In this document: positions 44,358 to 56,120 of the stretch, piece by piece | How the letters are laid out: each line of letters opens with the position of its first letter | How positions within the stretch are numbered: the stretch's first letter is position 1 | From: Siphonodentalium dalli | Lineage: Eukaryota; Mollusca; Scaphopoda; Gadilida; Siphonodentaliidae | NCBI GenBank assembly: GCA_032622095.1 | Contig: CP136067.1 | Span: 136,839,990 to 136,903,989 of the forward strand | Direction: 5' to 3' | Length of the DNA: 64,000 nt | Position numbers and translations under genes: made by a program | Notes under the pieces: generated by a model | Seen by the model: the letters and a program-made list of their open reading frames with translations, nothing else | What the model was told of the DNA's origin: nothing | Database searches by the model: none

Positions 44358-45473
44358 TAGTGCTGGGCGGTTTCCCGATTAATCGACAATACCCGGTTAA
44401 AATTTCAATATCGTCAGTAATATCGTCTAATCTAAAATAATCGTAATATCGTCGGCAATCAGTGGGTGCCATCCAATCATAAGCATATATACAAATAAAT
44501 AGTTTAACTCAAGCCTAAATCGAGTTATTTAAGTTTTAAATTCCAACTAAATCCCGTGTCCTATTTTTTCAATATTCAATCATCATAGTAAACAACGTTT
44601 AGAACAACTAACGAAATTGGGGGAATATGAAAACCCAGAATACGTCCCTCTTTCGCTCTCCGTCTTTCCTGCGAAATATTTATTACAAGAGAATTCACCA
44701 AATGAATCGACGACTGATCAGGTGATAGATCGATATGAATGTCAGTCATGCCACGCCTCTTCCTTCAGTACAACGATGCACATGCACCGTCAATCAAAAT
44801 AATAAATGGGCGAAGATACCGCCCTCTTCTCGTCTAGAATAAACCACTCACTACGATTGGTTAAAACCAATTGTATAGAATTAGAGCTTCAAACCCGCCC
44901 AACAATACATGATGTCCTTGCTTGGCTGAATTCCAAAAGTTATGTACTACGTGTGTTTGGACTTCGCTAAAAGACTGAACATCATTGTCAAATTTGTCTT
45001 GACGGTAAACCACATTTCCAGTTGTCAAGCGACGCAAGTGTCATCGGGAATAGCATATATATTTACTCAACATAGTTGAACATATCGAGTTAGAAAAGGA
45101 TACTCTAGTATAGAACACTTTTAGTTTTGGCATATACGAGATAATGGTTTTATTAATTACCGGTATATACCAGAATTTGTCAAGTCACCGGAACGAAATT
45201 GTCCGAATAGCGGAATTTAACCAGTGAATTTACTTTTCATTCCGAATATCGATCGAGCATGAGGTTGTCACTGGTTGAGTGGTTGCATACCGGGTATGTT
45301 ATTCCCGATGCCAACTTGTCAAAACTAATGACAATGATGTGATTCTGGCGAACAGTGAGAAGTTGTTTTCAGTTTCTTGTATCTGTTTTAAAAAAACCGC
45401 GATTATATCGTTAACCACGGTTTTAATTTCCAAAAATCGCGGTTTTTATTTTCGTTAATATCGTCCAGTCCTA
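44358..45473. mobile_element. hAT-like element, 8-bp TSD, with zinc-finger-like ORF scrap
   Basis: TAGTGCTGGGCGGTTT at the left pairs imperfectly with ..ATCGTCCAGTCCTA at the right. GTGTACAT flanks both sides (44350-44357, 45474-45481). GCTGGGCGGT is a common hAT terminus. A 61-codon frame (44,617-44,802) ends YECQSCHASSFSTTMHMH, then RQSK, which resembles a BED-type zinc finger found at the N-terminus of hAT transposases. The rest of such a protein is absent. Confidence 0.8.
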
Positions 45474-45547
45474 GTGTACATCACAATATTCCCTATTTGG
45501 GAACTTCAGTCTGAGTCTATATCTCCCACAGCAGATGAGGCCATGCA

Positions 45548-45633
45548 GGATGAGGTCCCCAGAGGGTGAATTTGGTGATGTGCTGTGCGGGATAGCATCA
45601 CTAATTCACCTTCTGGGGACCTCATCCTGCAAA
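45548..45633. repeat. Hairpin with ~36-bp arms
   Basis: TGCAGGATGAGGTCCCCAGA at the left faces TCTGGGGACCTCATCCTGCA at the right. The arms extend inward through GGGTGAATTTGGTGATG / CATCACTAATTCACC with few mismatches and a short loop. It is single copy in this window and lies about 1 kb upstream of the first PLAT-gene exon. Confidence 0.8.
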
Positions 45634-45914
45634 TGACATGCACATTATACTCAGGCTTGTGTGTATAGATATGATCTTACCTGGATTAAGAAGTGTAAAG
45701 GGTTCCTCAGTGTTATTGATAATTTCATTCCTGAGTTAATTATTTTACATTGTTAATTTGTAATGGCTAATGCCCATGAAAATGCCTGAACATTTTGATG
45801 GCTATCAATATTTAATGACCCATTAAAGCTACAGTTTAATGGCCATTAATTGTGCATATTTGAGGCCTATGAACATGCTAGTATTTATAATGGGACTTTA
45901 ACATGATATTTTAA

Positions 45915-46335
45915 CCCTTTACCCAACAAAACGCCCAGAAAAATAGCCCAAATGAAGCTGCAACAGCCTAAATTATCTTGGGTCTGTCTCAATAGAACCA
46001 TACAAATATGGATATCATTGGAACCGGCTCATTGACCACATTGTGATAGTTACAGTTATGCCATGTGCCAATGCATTCTCTTATATAGGTCGCCTCGCAT
46101 ATATAAGAGAATGCATTGGCCTAAAAAAAAAAAATCTTACATTCTTTAACAATTTTATAATTTTTTCTTACATTTTTTAACAATTTTTATAATATTTTTC
46201 TACATTCTTTGACAATTTTATCATTTTAAATATGTGTTAAGCCAATTCATTGTCTTATATATGTGAGTCGACCTATGGTCAACTGGCATATATAAGAGAA
46301 TGCATTGGCACAGGGCCGTTTTGTTGGGTAAAGGG
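45915..46335. mobile_element. TTAA-flanked piggyBac-like MITE family C, copy 1
   Basis: CCCTTTACCCAACAAAACG at the left pairs with CGTTTTGTTGGGTAAAGGG at the right, between TTAA at 45911-45914 and 46336-46339. It contains two shared palindromes (46,069-46,122 with part of the loop deleted, and 46,245-46,312 diverged). It ends about 235 bp upstream of the first PLAT-gene exon. Confidence 0.87.
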
Positions 46336-46572
46336 TTAATGGCTCAATTTAATGGGATTTTAATTTGTAAACTTGTCTGGGTTGAGTAAGCAGTGAGTTT
46401 TATTGATACTTCCATTTTTGAGATTATTTTACATTGATCACTTTGTTAAAAAGTTACAGGTCATTTGACTGATAAAAATGTTGAGCTCCTCAATGAATCG
46501 CAAACAGAACATGGGGATAGCTGTCCCCACCTCACACTGACAGAAAGACAGAGGGAAGAATAAATCAGCAAC

Positions 46573-46692
46573 ATGTCGGAGATCTGGAAGGATATTGAGA
46601 TGAATAACAAGTTTGTTATTTATCTAATTGGTGGTTTCCTGCTTGTATACATAATGACCCTTGTAATAGCCAGGAGTGGCAGGAGAAAAAGA
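46573..46692 (+). CDS. Polycystin-1-like PLAT protein, membrane-segment exon
   Basis: The frame reads MSEIWKDIEMNNK, then a 20-residue hydrophobic span FVIYLIGGFLLVYIMTLVIA, then RSGRRKR and the donor GTGAGT at 46693. A membrane helix with a basic inner flank a few residues before a PLAT domain is the arrangement of polycystin-1 family proteins, where the first helix precedes the cytoplasmic PLAT. An in-frame stop at 46561-46563 limits the exon upstream. It either starts at this ATG (A at -3) or is spliced at AATCAG (46567-46568), where the pyrimidine tract is poor. If the ATG is real, the protein would have a signal anchor and no large ectodomain in front. It leaves in phase 0, matching the next exon. 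Confidence 0.6.
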
Positions 46693-47006
46693 GTGAGTTT
46701 ATATACTAGTATTAGCATAAAATGTTATTATATTTGAAACGTAATTTTATAGTAGATACTTAATACTCGCAAGGTGACCCGGCATTTCTCATGTTAAAGT
46801 GATGTGGAACTATCTGTTGGGGAAATTTGATGGAACAGTGTCATGAGTACTCATGTTTAAAGTAGTTATTCTAATAAATGTTATACCGATATGGGCATCA
46901 TGCTCACAACGTCATTCTTATACATGCATGGAATATATGCAGTGACTCATTGTCACAGTGATTGCCATTGGTTTATTACAATGCTAGTAAGTTCATCCTG
47001 AGTTAA

Positions 47007-47389
47007 CCCTTTACCCAACAGAACGGCCCTGTGCCAATGCATTCTCTTATATATGCGAGTCGACCATAGGTCGCCTCGCATATATAAGAGAATGCATTGG
47101 CTTAACACATTAAAAATTATAAAATTGTTAAAGAATGTAAGAAAAAATGGTAAAAAGTGTTAAAAAAAAGATTTTTTTTAGGCCAATGCATTCTCTTATA
47201 TATGCGAGGCGACCTATGGTCGACTCGCATATATAAGAGAATGCATTGGCACAGGGTATAACTGTAACTATCACAATGTGGTCAAGGAGCCGGTTCCAAT
47301 GATATCCATATTTGTATGGTTCTATTGAGACAGACCGAAGATATTTTAGGCTGTTGAAGCTTTATTTGGCCGGTTTGTTGGGTAAAGGG
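47007..47389. mobile_element. TTAA-flanked piggyBac-like MITE family C, copy 2 (inverted)
   Basis: Same termini as copy 1 (CCCTTTACCCAACAGAACGG and CCGGTTTGTTGGGTAAAGGG), TTAA at 47003-47006 and 47390-47393. Orientation is opposite to copies 1 and 3. Both palindromes are nearly perfect (47,035-47,101 and 47,183-47,252). It is in intron 1 of the PLAT gene. Confidence 0.9.
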
Positions 47390-47490
47390 TTAAGAAGTAA
47401 ATATTTACATCAGATGTTGAATTGTTTTTAATTGGTAGAATCATTGTGGCTGGAATTCTCAGTAATAGTTTATTATTGCCACATTCTTCC

Positions 47491-48625
47491 TAGGTATCTG
47501 CGAATCGGGGATTTTGCATCGAATCGAATCTCAATATCGAATCTCCTTCCTGATAATATCAACATCAAATCGAATCTGGAATCGAATCAACTAGTGATTG
47601 ACATTGTTTAATTACCAGTGTGTTATTTCGGTGTCTCATGACAAAACACTGCAAAATTCACTAGATACTATATAACAATGTTAATCTACTTAAACATCCG
47701 TTGGAACTTGTGTTTTTTTTAGGAAAATCATGACATAGGCAAGTTACTCCAAGTATCATAGAGTGTTTGGGATATGTTGCATTGCATTTCTATCTAGCTG
47801 TGTCATGGCGAACATCACACAAGAAGTGACAGTAAGACACTTAAAGACAGTTCAATCAACATATAACAAACCCCATGGATTGGGAATCACTTGTCTACAT
47901 TATTTAATAAAGCTAATAAAGATTTGACATGGGTACACCGTTCAGCTATATAATTGTTGTAGTCTGATACCAATGGGTTATCTGTTAAACTGTTCACCCC
48001 ACAATAGATCAAACACCTGCATCACATATTCACAGTGGTTGTCTTCGCGGATGGGGTCCCAGAAAACAGACACAAATTACAAGTGTTAAATGTTATCAAC
48101 AAGATTCAACGGATCATCCATTTAAGAACATAACAGACCGATTGTTCTAAGGTTTTTCACCATTTCTGTTCATTCCAATCTATGTTTTGTCGGTCATAAT
48201 GGCGGCTGACATTGAATTTTATTCATATAATCTGAATTGGATATATGAAGTTCTAAACATAATGTAATCAATTGAGTTCCGCATCTAGATATCCCGAACC
48301 TTTTAAACAATATACATAGTGTCGATACAGATTACAAATATATGCAGCGACTGATCACCATCACGGGTTGCGATCGAACCACATAATTTGCATAATGCAT
48401 GTCTATTCTGAACAGCATACATTCAAAACTACCTATGTTGGCTAACTTGGCAACCTTGTGAGCACTTCAATTTTTGTGAGTTCATGTGTTATCTGAACAC
48501 AAAAAACGAGACTACACCGAAGTAACACCGATTCGAAAATATCCAAATCAGCAGACCGATTCGGTATCGATCTCGAATCGGGTGCCCGACATCGAATCAA
48601 ATCTCGAATATTTCGCAGGTCCCTA
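47491..48625. mobile_element. hAT-like element, family N, with 8-bp TSD
   Basis: TAGGTATCTGCGAATCGG at the left pairs with ..TTCGCAGGTCCCTA at the right. ATTCTTCC (47483-47490) and ATTCTTCA (48626-48633) flank it. Subterminal ATCGAATC words are dense at both ends, as in the copy at 15,471-16,882. No transposase was recognised. Confidence 0.78.
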
Positions 48626-48779
48626 ATTCTTCAAGATTGGACAAGGCCTGAGCTCACTCAACAAGTTAATGAATAACTATAAATAGACACACAATATGTC
48701 ATTAAAAAGTTACCAAACACTTGATATGGATTTCAATATTTATTTATCAATTTTGTGCCACAACCCCCACCCCTAACTC

Positions 48780-49660
48780 AGAGGGTGCCAAACCACACCA
48801 TTAGATTCCTCATATCTTGTGGATGTCTAATACAAATTTAAAGGAAATTTTGGAAACACGGTTAAAAATGCTAAATTCTGGTGCCCCTAGTGCCCCATCC
48901 CCAATGGCGCCAATCTGCGAACTTTGAACCACTCTTGGAACCATAACCACATCATAATTCCTCTTTTCGCTGCTTTTCGTGGAGATTTCTATATCTGTTA
49001 AGTACCGTATATGGAAGAAATCAACAAAATCAAATTTTGTTGATATCAATATTGCCGACCTCCTCTCCTGGCATTCCTAGTCCTTACAGTACCACTTGGT
49101 TATCTTTACCATTAGATTTCTTGTAGGATGGAAATGATGATATAAGTTTGATGAAAATCAGAAACAAATTTATTTTTCAATATTTGGTGCACTCTACCCC
49201 TCCCTTCCCCCATACTAGTATGGACCTGACTCGAATGACACTAGTTTGTCGTCTTTTAACCACACGATTGGATACTCATATCATGGAGATGATTATATAC
49301 TAAATAAATTTGATGGAAATTTAATTGCGACAAACATTTTTATCACTTTTGATTCCCCTCTCCAATGCCTGACTCGAATCGCACCACTTTAGTATTAATG
49401 GCCTATTTAAACCACACCATTAGACTCCTCATATCATTGAGATGATTTTATATAAATTTAGTGCAAATCGGTGACCAAAAAATGTCATCGATTTTGTTGC
49501 CCCTCCCCTGTATGACTTCGACCTGACTTTTGAAATTTTTAATCTGCACTGGGCCGCCATTATCTTCCTCATAAAGAATTACTCCTGTTAGACCCCTTTG
49601 CGCGTCCTCTGGATGGTCCACCGTTAATTTATACAGTGGACAGACAGACATTTACAAATG
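48780..49660. repeat. Degenerate ~200-bp tandem repeat
   Basis: AACCACACCATTAGATTCCT (48,791) recurs as variants near 49,110, 49,260 and 49,410. Each is followed by CATATC..GAGATGAT, then a TTTAATGAAAAT-like stretch and a CCCCTCCC block. It ends with CCGTTAATTTATACAGTGGA CAGACAGACA-like sequence near 49,620-49,650. Confidence 0.55.
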
Positions 49661-49983
49661 TAGATATAGATAATAATCACATGATTTTTAAGAGTGTAAC
49701 AGGAATGATTAACCAAATCTCAGAGCCGATAATATTCCCAATAATGGGGTATGTTGATTATTCTGAAAGGGCTGTTAATGAACTGTAATACCCAAAAGTC
49801 ATGTTATTATTATTATTACCACTGCATGACCTAGCTGCTCAGTTGCCAGGACAATAACGAACATAGATTCTCGATAATGATATCAGCCCGGTGTTTGATG
49901 ATGTTACAAATTATGGAATGCCCCAAAAAACTTAATGGACAAGAGAACACACTATAAAGTAATAATAATAGAAGTTTTTACAA
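49661..49983. other. PLAT-gene intron, no feature seen
   Basis: AT-rich; ATT microsatellite at about 49,806-49,818. No exon or element boundary. Confidence 0.3.
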
Positions 49984-49987
49984 TTAA

Positions 49988-50375
49988 AGGAACTCAATCC
50001 GAGTTGATGGTCCCATATAATCAGATTCCAACAACAACATTTTTAGAAATGCCACTTCAGTTATCAGAATCGATTAATTGCCCAAAAATGATGCTAACCA
50101 CTGTCAACAATATAATAAAAATGCCTGAAACGTGTTATTTATCAACATGTTGTTCGATGAAATATGGACTTATTATCAAAAGAAACCCTCTTGATTTTAG
50201 AGTTATCCATCTTCATCCGCAATAATTCTCGATGGTGAAAAATAATATATTTTAAAAATCAATATCTAATAACTCTCAGCTTTGATTGGTGGGTTCCTCG
50301 ACTCAAATCAAATATTTTTTACCCCCGAAACCAAATAAATAGTAATTGAGAGACGCTTAATCGGCTTATGCATCT
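49988..50375. mobile_element. TTAA-flanked foldback MITE family G, copy 3
   Basis: AGGAACTCAATCCG at the left, diverged right end, TTAA at 49984-49987 and 50376-50379. The internal CTCGACTCAAATCAAATATT block (50,296-50,320) matches the family. Confidence 0.7.
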
Positions 50376-50645
50376 TTAAAGATTAAAGTGATGTGAAACA
50401 CTCAAATATCAAATGATCAAATATAAATGGAGAAAAATCTTGTTCAGAGTAGTAATTTAAAAAAATATTATTTCCAAATTGACAACACACACACATATAT
50501 TAATTAAATGCAGTGACTCTCGATGGCGTTAGTTTATCGCCGATAGATGCATCCCGAATCGATTAGTAAATATTTACAATTGAGCGTATTTCAGACGATG
50601 TTTTCTATGGAGTGGTACGGTCGATTTGATTCAGATTTTCAGCAA

Positions 50646-50740
50646 TGTTAGTAGAATGCTACATTCCTCCAGTTGACATCTATAGTGCCTGGGTACTAAC
50701 TGATCAGTTTCACGCACATAATATGTCTTTAATCATCTGT
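50646..50740. repeat. Short dispersed repeat shared with 4,783-4,880
   Basis: TAGTAGAATGCTACATTCCT followed by CCAGTTGACAT...GTACTAACTGATCAGTTTCA corresponds to TAGTAGAATGTTACATTCCT...ATACTAACTTATCAGTTTCA at 4,783-4,843. Confidence 0.6.
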
Positions 50741-50797
50741 AAATCTCCATCTCAAGTACTGCCAAAGTTGTTGGAAATCAGATAATTATCGGATAAA

Positions 50798-50940
50798 AAG
50801 GACACTATAACCAGCCCTTATAATTGGCTACGGCAATCGGCAATGCCGAAGCCATTTGCTGAAGCAAACTGGGCCACGGTAAAGGGTTGCCGTAGCAGAT
50901 TGCCGAAGCCAAACAATCTGAATTAAAAGGACACTATAAC
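50798..50940. mobile_element. Small MITE-like element
   Basis: AAAAGGACACTATAAC is present at both ends in direct orientation. Inside, GGCTACGGCAATCGGCAATG faces GCCGTAGCAGATTGCC, making a hairpin. Related sequence is present at 43,205-43,290. Confidence 0.5.
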
Positions 50941-51151
50941 TGTCAGAAGGATCCATGCATGCTCAATTTTAAAGGCATGGATTACCTTGGTTGTAGGTTG
51001 TATGTAGAAATAAAAGTTACTAAATTATGAAAATTTCTTCAAGAATATACTACTAGTAAGAGTATAGTATAATGATAGTATCAATGCGATATTATCCACA
51101 AAGCACACTTTGTGAGAGCCGAGCATTCGTTTATATACAGCACTTAAAGAG

Positions 51152-51340
51152 TGTGCGATAAGGAAAACACTCAACACCATGGCAATTTTCTTTAGAGAAT
51201 GATTCACACTAATGCATTCATCATCGAAATCTTGATTGGTGAGGATTAGCAAATGCTATACCGGTATGGTGGCAATTTTAATCAAAGGTCACAAGTTTAG
51301 TGGAGTCTCCCCTGTGTTGAGTGTTTTGCTTATCGCACAG
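51152..51340. repeat. Inverted repeat of ~25-bp arms
   Basis: TGTGCGATAAGGAAAACACT with CAACAC (51,152-51,177) faces GTGTTGAGTGTTTTGCTTAT with CGCACA (51,314-51,339), separated by about 135 bp. It may be a small MITE. Flanking duplications were not identified. Confidence 0.6.
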
Positions 51341-51739
51341 TCTTTATGTACCATACTGTAACAGAATTTGGCTTTTGTTATCATAACACACAGCGTACAA
51401 ACTTGACAATAACATACAATTTACGTTATATTTATGTGATTGGTATAAGAACAAAGTCTGTCTATATTTTAATATTCTTTCTGTTTGTGGCAGTTTTAAC
51501 TGATGTGACTAGTTTAACAGGAATACCCATCCCGAAGGCCATCCATATCTTTTAGAGATTGCAACTTTATACTTCTAAAGGTCATTAAAATATAGCTGTT
51601 TTCTCAGGAAATTATAATGAGGGAGGGCGGATTTAAATTCTTTTTTTATTCTTCTAAGAATTGTAGAAAGTAATGAATATATTGATGGAATAAGATCCTG
51701 CAATTTCCAGGCAGTCTACAGAATCTAGATATTCTACAA

Positions 51740-51914
51740 TACACGAATGCCCAAAATAATCGGCTCCTTAACCATAGCAGAATTATGGGTAATTTTTCAG
51801 GATTTAGTCAGAAATATGGCTTGTTGCCAACAAGTCATATTTCCGACTAAATCCTGAAAAATTACCCATAATTCTGCTGTGGTTAAGGAGCCGATTATTT
51901 AGAGCATTACTGTA
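51740..51914. mobile_element. Palindromic MITE family A copy
   Basis: Foldback from ACACGAATGCCCAAAATAAT to AGAGCATTACTGTA. GGCTTGTTGCCAACAAGTCA at the centre shows that the middle of the usual element is deleted. Confidence 0.75.
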
Positions 51915-52016
51915 CCTTTTAATCTTTATAGCTTCAAGACTTGTGAGTCCTGTGATTGATATATATGCTCGGTAGTGGGTACTACGGACAATCTCAATCT
52001 AAAAAAACATTTATTA

Positions 52017-52520
52017 TACCCCCCCCCCCCCCCCCCCCCCCTCCCGCAACAAAGTTATGTGGGGGTTATACTGGAATCAGCTTAGCCGTCCATCCATCAT
52101 CTGTCCATCGTCCGTGGACATAAATTTGTCCAGAGTTTTTCTCAGTCGTTATCTATTCATATTCTGTGAAACTTGGCCATCAACCACCATGGGAACCTGT
52201 GGACCTGCGATTAGGACGTCTGTCAGACTTTTTTTGTTGGAGTGATCCCCTTCTTTCAACTTAGAACATTTTTGCAACATGCTAAATTTTGTCCAAGCTT
52301 TTATTCCTACATTTTCAGGCAATTTTTGTTTAAATTGGGCACAGTACCATGGGAACCTGTGCACCTGCGATTTTGATGTCTTTCCGACTTTTTTTGGTGG
52401 AGTTATCCCCCTTTTCAACTTAGAATATTTTTTTGCAACATAATTTTGTCCGAGCTTTTATTCCTAAATTTTTTGGTCAATGTTTTTGAAACTTGGCACA
52501 GGGGGGTATCCTCAGTCCCA
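52017..52520. repeat. Dispersed repeat P with poly-C head
   Basis: TATACC plus a run of 23 C (52,019-52,041), then CAACAAAGTTATG...GGGGTTATACTGGAATCAGC. Later blocks of CATGGGAACCTGTGGACCTG and CATTTTTGTCCAAGCTTTTA repeat about every 170 bp. Related copies are at 57,236-57,356 and 58,720-59,115. Similar repeats are common in molluscan DNA (general knowledge). Confidence 0.6.
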
Positions 52521-52579
52521 CAGTCACGTCTCGTCTCTAATTAAATATTTTTTTTATGATTTAAAAAAATATATATTAA

Positions 52580-53012
52580 ATGTACTCAATCCGAATTAAC
52601 GCTTGCAAATTACTATTTCCTTGGCTTCGGGGGTAAAAAATATTTGATTCGAGTCGAGGAACCCATGCCCATCAAAGCTCAGAGTGATCAGATATCGATG
52701 TTTGAAATCTATTATTTTAATTTTAAATGGCCCAGTAAACAGTCGACGAGAGGAATTTCTGTAACCAAATTGCAGATAAAGATGGATAACTCTAAAATCA
52801 AGTGGCTTTTTTGTGTCAAATATTTGACAAACCGGCAAAATTGCGTTGACCAAAATGTTGATAAATAACAGGTTTTGGGCAATTTTATACTATAGTTGAC
52901 TGTCACGGGTTAGCATTATTTTTGGGCAATTAATCGATTCTGATTTTTTAAAATGCTGTTGTTGTTGTTGGAATCTGATGATATGGGGACCACCGAATCG
53001 GATTGAGTACCT
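52580..53012. mobile_element. TTAA-flanked foldback MITE family G, copy 4
   Basis: ATGTACTCAATCCG at the left pairs with CGGATTGAGTACCT at the right; TTAA at 52576-52579 and 53013-53016. Internal TATTTGATTCGAGTCGAGGA and TTGTTGTTGTTGGAATCTGA are shared with the other copies. It lies about 110 bp before an exon of the PLAT gene. Confidence 0.8.
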
Positions 53013-53124
53013 TTAAATACATTTTTTTTTAAAGTCATAGTAATTATCAAAATGATTATATATTAAACAGTATATAGAATATGATTTATAAAATGCATCA
53101 GAGGCTTGAACACATTCATTTCAG

Positions 53125-53218
53125 TCAAGTGTTATCGTCTTGCCAACATCAGATGGTGTAGACCCATTGGAGAAGAAGATTGAATACTGTGTTGCCATCC
53201 GGACTTCATCCCACTGTG
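53125..53218 (+). CDS. Polycystin-1-like PLAT protein, exon 2
   Basis: From an acceptor CATTTCAG the frame reads SSVIVLPTSDGVDPLEKKIE, then YCVAIRTSSHC and one further base before the donor GTATGA. The first part resembles the 'LP.ND' linker between the first helix and PLAT in polycystin-1 proteins. 'EYCVAIRTS' matches the first PLAT strand, usually 'Y.V.V.TG'. The exon is 94 bp, phase 0 in and phase 1 out, matching its neighbours. It is framed by a family G element on the left and a family C element 110 bp to the right. Confidence 0.72.
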
Positions 53219-53326
53219 GTATGATCATGTTTACATTATTACAATAATATGATATTCAGCATTATGGTTTATTGGCGACCTGACAGATAGTCCATCATCT
53301 TTTAGTTTTTCTCATGCTACTATTAA

Positions 53327-53720
53327 CCCTTTACCCAACAAACCGGCCAAAACCGGCCAAATAAAGCTTCAACAGCCTAAAATATCTTCGGTCTGTCTCA
53401 ATAGAACCATACACATATGGATATCATTGGAACCGGCTCCTTGACCACATTGTGATAGTTACAGTTATGCCCTGTGCCAATGCATTCTCTTATATATGCG
53501 AGTCGACCATAGGTCGCCTCGCATATATAAGAGAATGCATTGACCTAAAAAAAAAATCTTTTTTTAACACTTTTTACCATTTTTTCTTACATTCTTTAAC
53601 AATTTTATAATTTTTAATGTGTTAAGCCAATGCATTCTCTTATATATGCGAGGCGACCTATGGTCGACTCGCATATATAAGAGAATGCATTGGCACAGGG
53701 CCATTCTGTTGGGTAAAGGG
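53327..53720. mobile_element. TTAA-flanked piggyBac-like MITE family C, copy 3
   Basis: CCCTTTACCCAACAAACCGG and CATTCTGTTGGGTAAAGGG termini, TTAA at 53323-53326 and 53721-53724. Two near-perfect palindromes (53,476-53,542 and 53,627-53,694) lie on either side of an AT-rich centre. Confidence 0.9.
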
Positions 53721-53953
53721 TTAAGAATGAGGGCTCTTAATCATTTCAGGAGGGCTAATCATTTCTGGAGGGCTAATAAACCATAATGCCTGACAGGACC
53801 ATGCTATTACTATATAGGTACACAAATTGAACAAATGACAACATAAAAGTTGATAACATTTTCTTTGAAGAAGTAAGATTTGCAGGACATTTTGAACAGT
53901 GAAGTCATACAAATTTGCCAATATAGAAACAATTGGCAGTTTAGATGCATGAC

Positions 53954-55117
53954 TAGAGATGGGCGGTATTGAAATTTCAATCTCGGTATCGGTAAATTTT
54001 CGTCGATTTACCTCGGTATCGGTACGGTAATCGGTATTGCTATTAAATTATAAGATCAAAGCAGATATTCCCGGTAAATTATTGTAATTCAAGTTTTTAG
54101 CTGAACAATATACATGTATATATGACCACGGTCCACGGATTTACTACATTCATGACAATACCTAAATTAGGCAACAAAATGACCTACGCAATTAAGTAAT
54201 ATTCACACATCTCTTTGATGATTTACACGCATGTCGTCGCACTGATTTGAAAAGAATAAGAGCATGACTACAATATTTGTTCGTGTCAATTGATTATCGT
54301 AACATTTCCATGAGTGAATAGAATTGTGAGTAGTAATCAGTGATCACAATTCACAAATTTATGAACGTTCGCGCGATGTCATGAAAATAGGCAAACCGGC
54401 CATGACAATTTCCGAACTGCAGATGCCCAAACCCGCGGGTGGTTCATATTCTCCTCATTCTCCTAATTATAATTTGTTGTGCACAGGGACCCCCCATAAC
54501 ACGTGCTTCGATTCCACATGCTTCGATCCAACTTGGGACACAGATACCGAGTTGCCCACGCATTTTCCATTTGGACGCATTTTCCATTTGGACGGATACC
54601 GAAATTGACACATAACGCTCCAGCTATGAGTAGTCATATCTCATGATGTTAGTTACATTGTCATTAATATGTCGTAAAGATCAAAGATGCTGTCGGGCAG
54701 CTGTGCCCTTGATGTAACAATGTTGCATATTAGACTAATACATGTAGTACCGACTTGTTACACCGAGTTATCATAATTATCTGATTCTCGTTGCTTACGG
54801 TTGACCGGTCATACAATTCATGCATGTCACGGCCGCGGTGACAAGGTGACGCACATATGTTGTATTAGACTAATACATGTAGTACCGACTTGTTACACCG
54901 AGTTATCATAATTATCCGATTCTCGTTGCTTACTGTTGACCGGTCATACAATTCATCATGTCACGGCCGCGGTGACAAGGTGACGCACATATGTTGGCAA
55001 CACATGAATAATTTCATTACCGATAATACAGTATTTTTAGTTTTGATTCGGTACGGTAAATCGGTATTACGCTGATACCGATACCGCATGGTAAATACCG
55101 AGTACCGCCCATCTCTA
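53954..55117. mobile_element. hAT-like element, 8-bp TSD, internal 135-bp duplication
   Basis: TAGAGATGGGCGGTATT at the left pairs with ..GTACCGCCCATCTCTA at the right. TGCATGAC flanks both sides (53946-53953, 55118-55125). Subterminal CGGTATCGGTA words are dense. The interior has a near-perfect 135-bp tandem repeat (from about 54,729 and 54,864) that includes CACGGCCGCGGTGAC. A 75-codon frame (54,381-54,608) is not recognisable. Confidence 0.88.
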
Positions 55118-55129
55118 TGCATGACTAAT

Positions 55130-55640
55130 TGTCCCCCGAAAAAATTATTTTCGGGGGGACTATAGAAACGGGCTCCATTCGTCCGTCCGTCCGTCCGTTC
55201 ACCTGTCCGTTCATTCGTGGTATTGAAGATGTTCAACATGTATATAGATGACGGAAAAATTATTTTTTGACGGCGTTATTAACCCTTTTCGACTTAGAAA
55301 CTTTCAACATTTTTTATAATTTTCAGTATGAGGGCACCTTCATGGTGTAATTAACTCCTCCTACAGTTTTCATCTTAGAGATTTGAAACTTCAGAGTATT
55401 GTTGCCCATATATTGAAGATGTGCAACATGTATATAGATGACGGAAAAATTATTTTTTGACAGAGTTATTAACCCTTTTCGACTTAGAAAATTTCAACAT
55501 TTTTTATAATTTTCTGTATGATGGTACCTTCATGGTGTAATCAAGTCCTCCTACAGTTTTGATCGTAGATATTTGAAACTTCAGAGTATTGTTACCCACA
55601 TATTTGAAGATGTGCAACATGTATATAGATGAACACATTT
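55130..55640. repeat. Dispersed repeat T, two units
   Basis: Starts with a small hairpin (CCCCCGAAAAAATTATTTTCGGGGG), then a GTCC tetranucleotide run (CGTCCGTCCGTCCGT). Units of about 185 bp follow, each with TTGAAGATGTKCAACATGTA, GACGGAAAAATTATTTTTTG and TTAACCCTTTTCGACTTAGA. A further copy is at 56,320-56,600. The TTAACCCTTT here belongs to the repeat body, not to a flanking element end. Confidence 0.55.
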
Positions 55641-55825
55641 TGATTATGAATTTCAGTAGATGATTTTGGCATCAACGAATTGTAATATGTGACATTAAGA
55701 ATCTTATTACTTGACGCACTGCATTGTGAGTATGTTTGTAATTTAAAAGTATGGTTATTGAAACTATGCACCTGTGTGGGATTTGCACCAATAGTTTCAC
55801 ATTGAACACATTGCTGAGCATAGAG

Positions 55826-56120
55826 ATGTTTAGTTTGGTTATTCAAACTTTTTGATTCCAATTGCTGAGTATAGAGATGTTTATATATACATGTACATGT
55901 AGTTTGGTTGTTCAAACTTTTTGATTCCAATTGCCGAGCATAGAGATTAGATTGGTTATTCAAACTTTTTGATTCCAATTGCTGAGCATAGAGATTAGTT
56001 TGGTTATTCAAACTTTTTGATTCCAATTGCTGAGCATAGGGATGTTTAGTTTGGTTATTCAAACTTTTTGATTCCAATTGCTGAGCATAGAGATTAGTTT
56101 GGTTATTCAAACTTTTTGAT
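55826..56120. repeat. 48-bp minisatellite, ~6 units
   Basis: Unit GTTATTCAAACTTTTTGATT, CCAATTGCTGAGCATAGAGA, TTAGTTTG, with a few length variants in steps of three. The minus strand is open for 214 codons and reads LESKSLNNQTNLYAQQ repeats. The frame comes from the 48-bp period, so I do not call it a gene. Confidence 0.85.
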
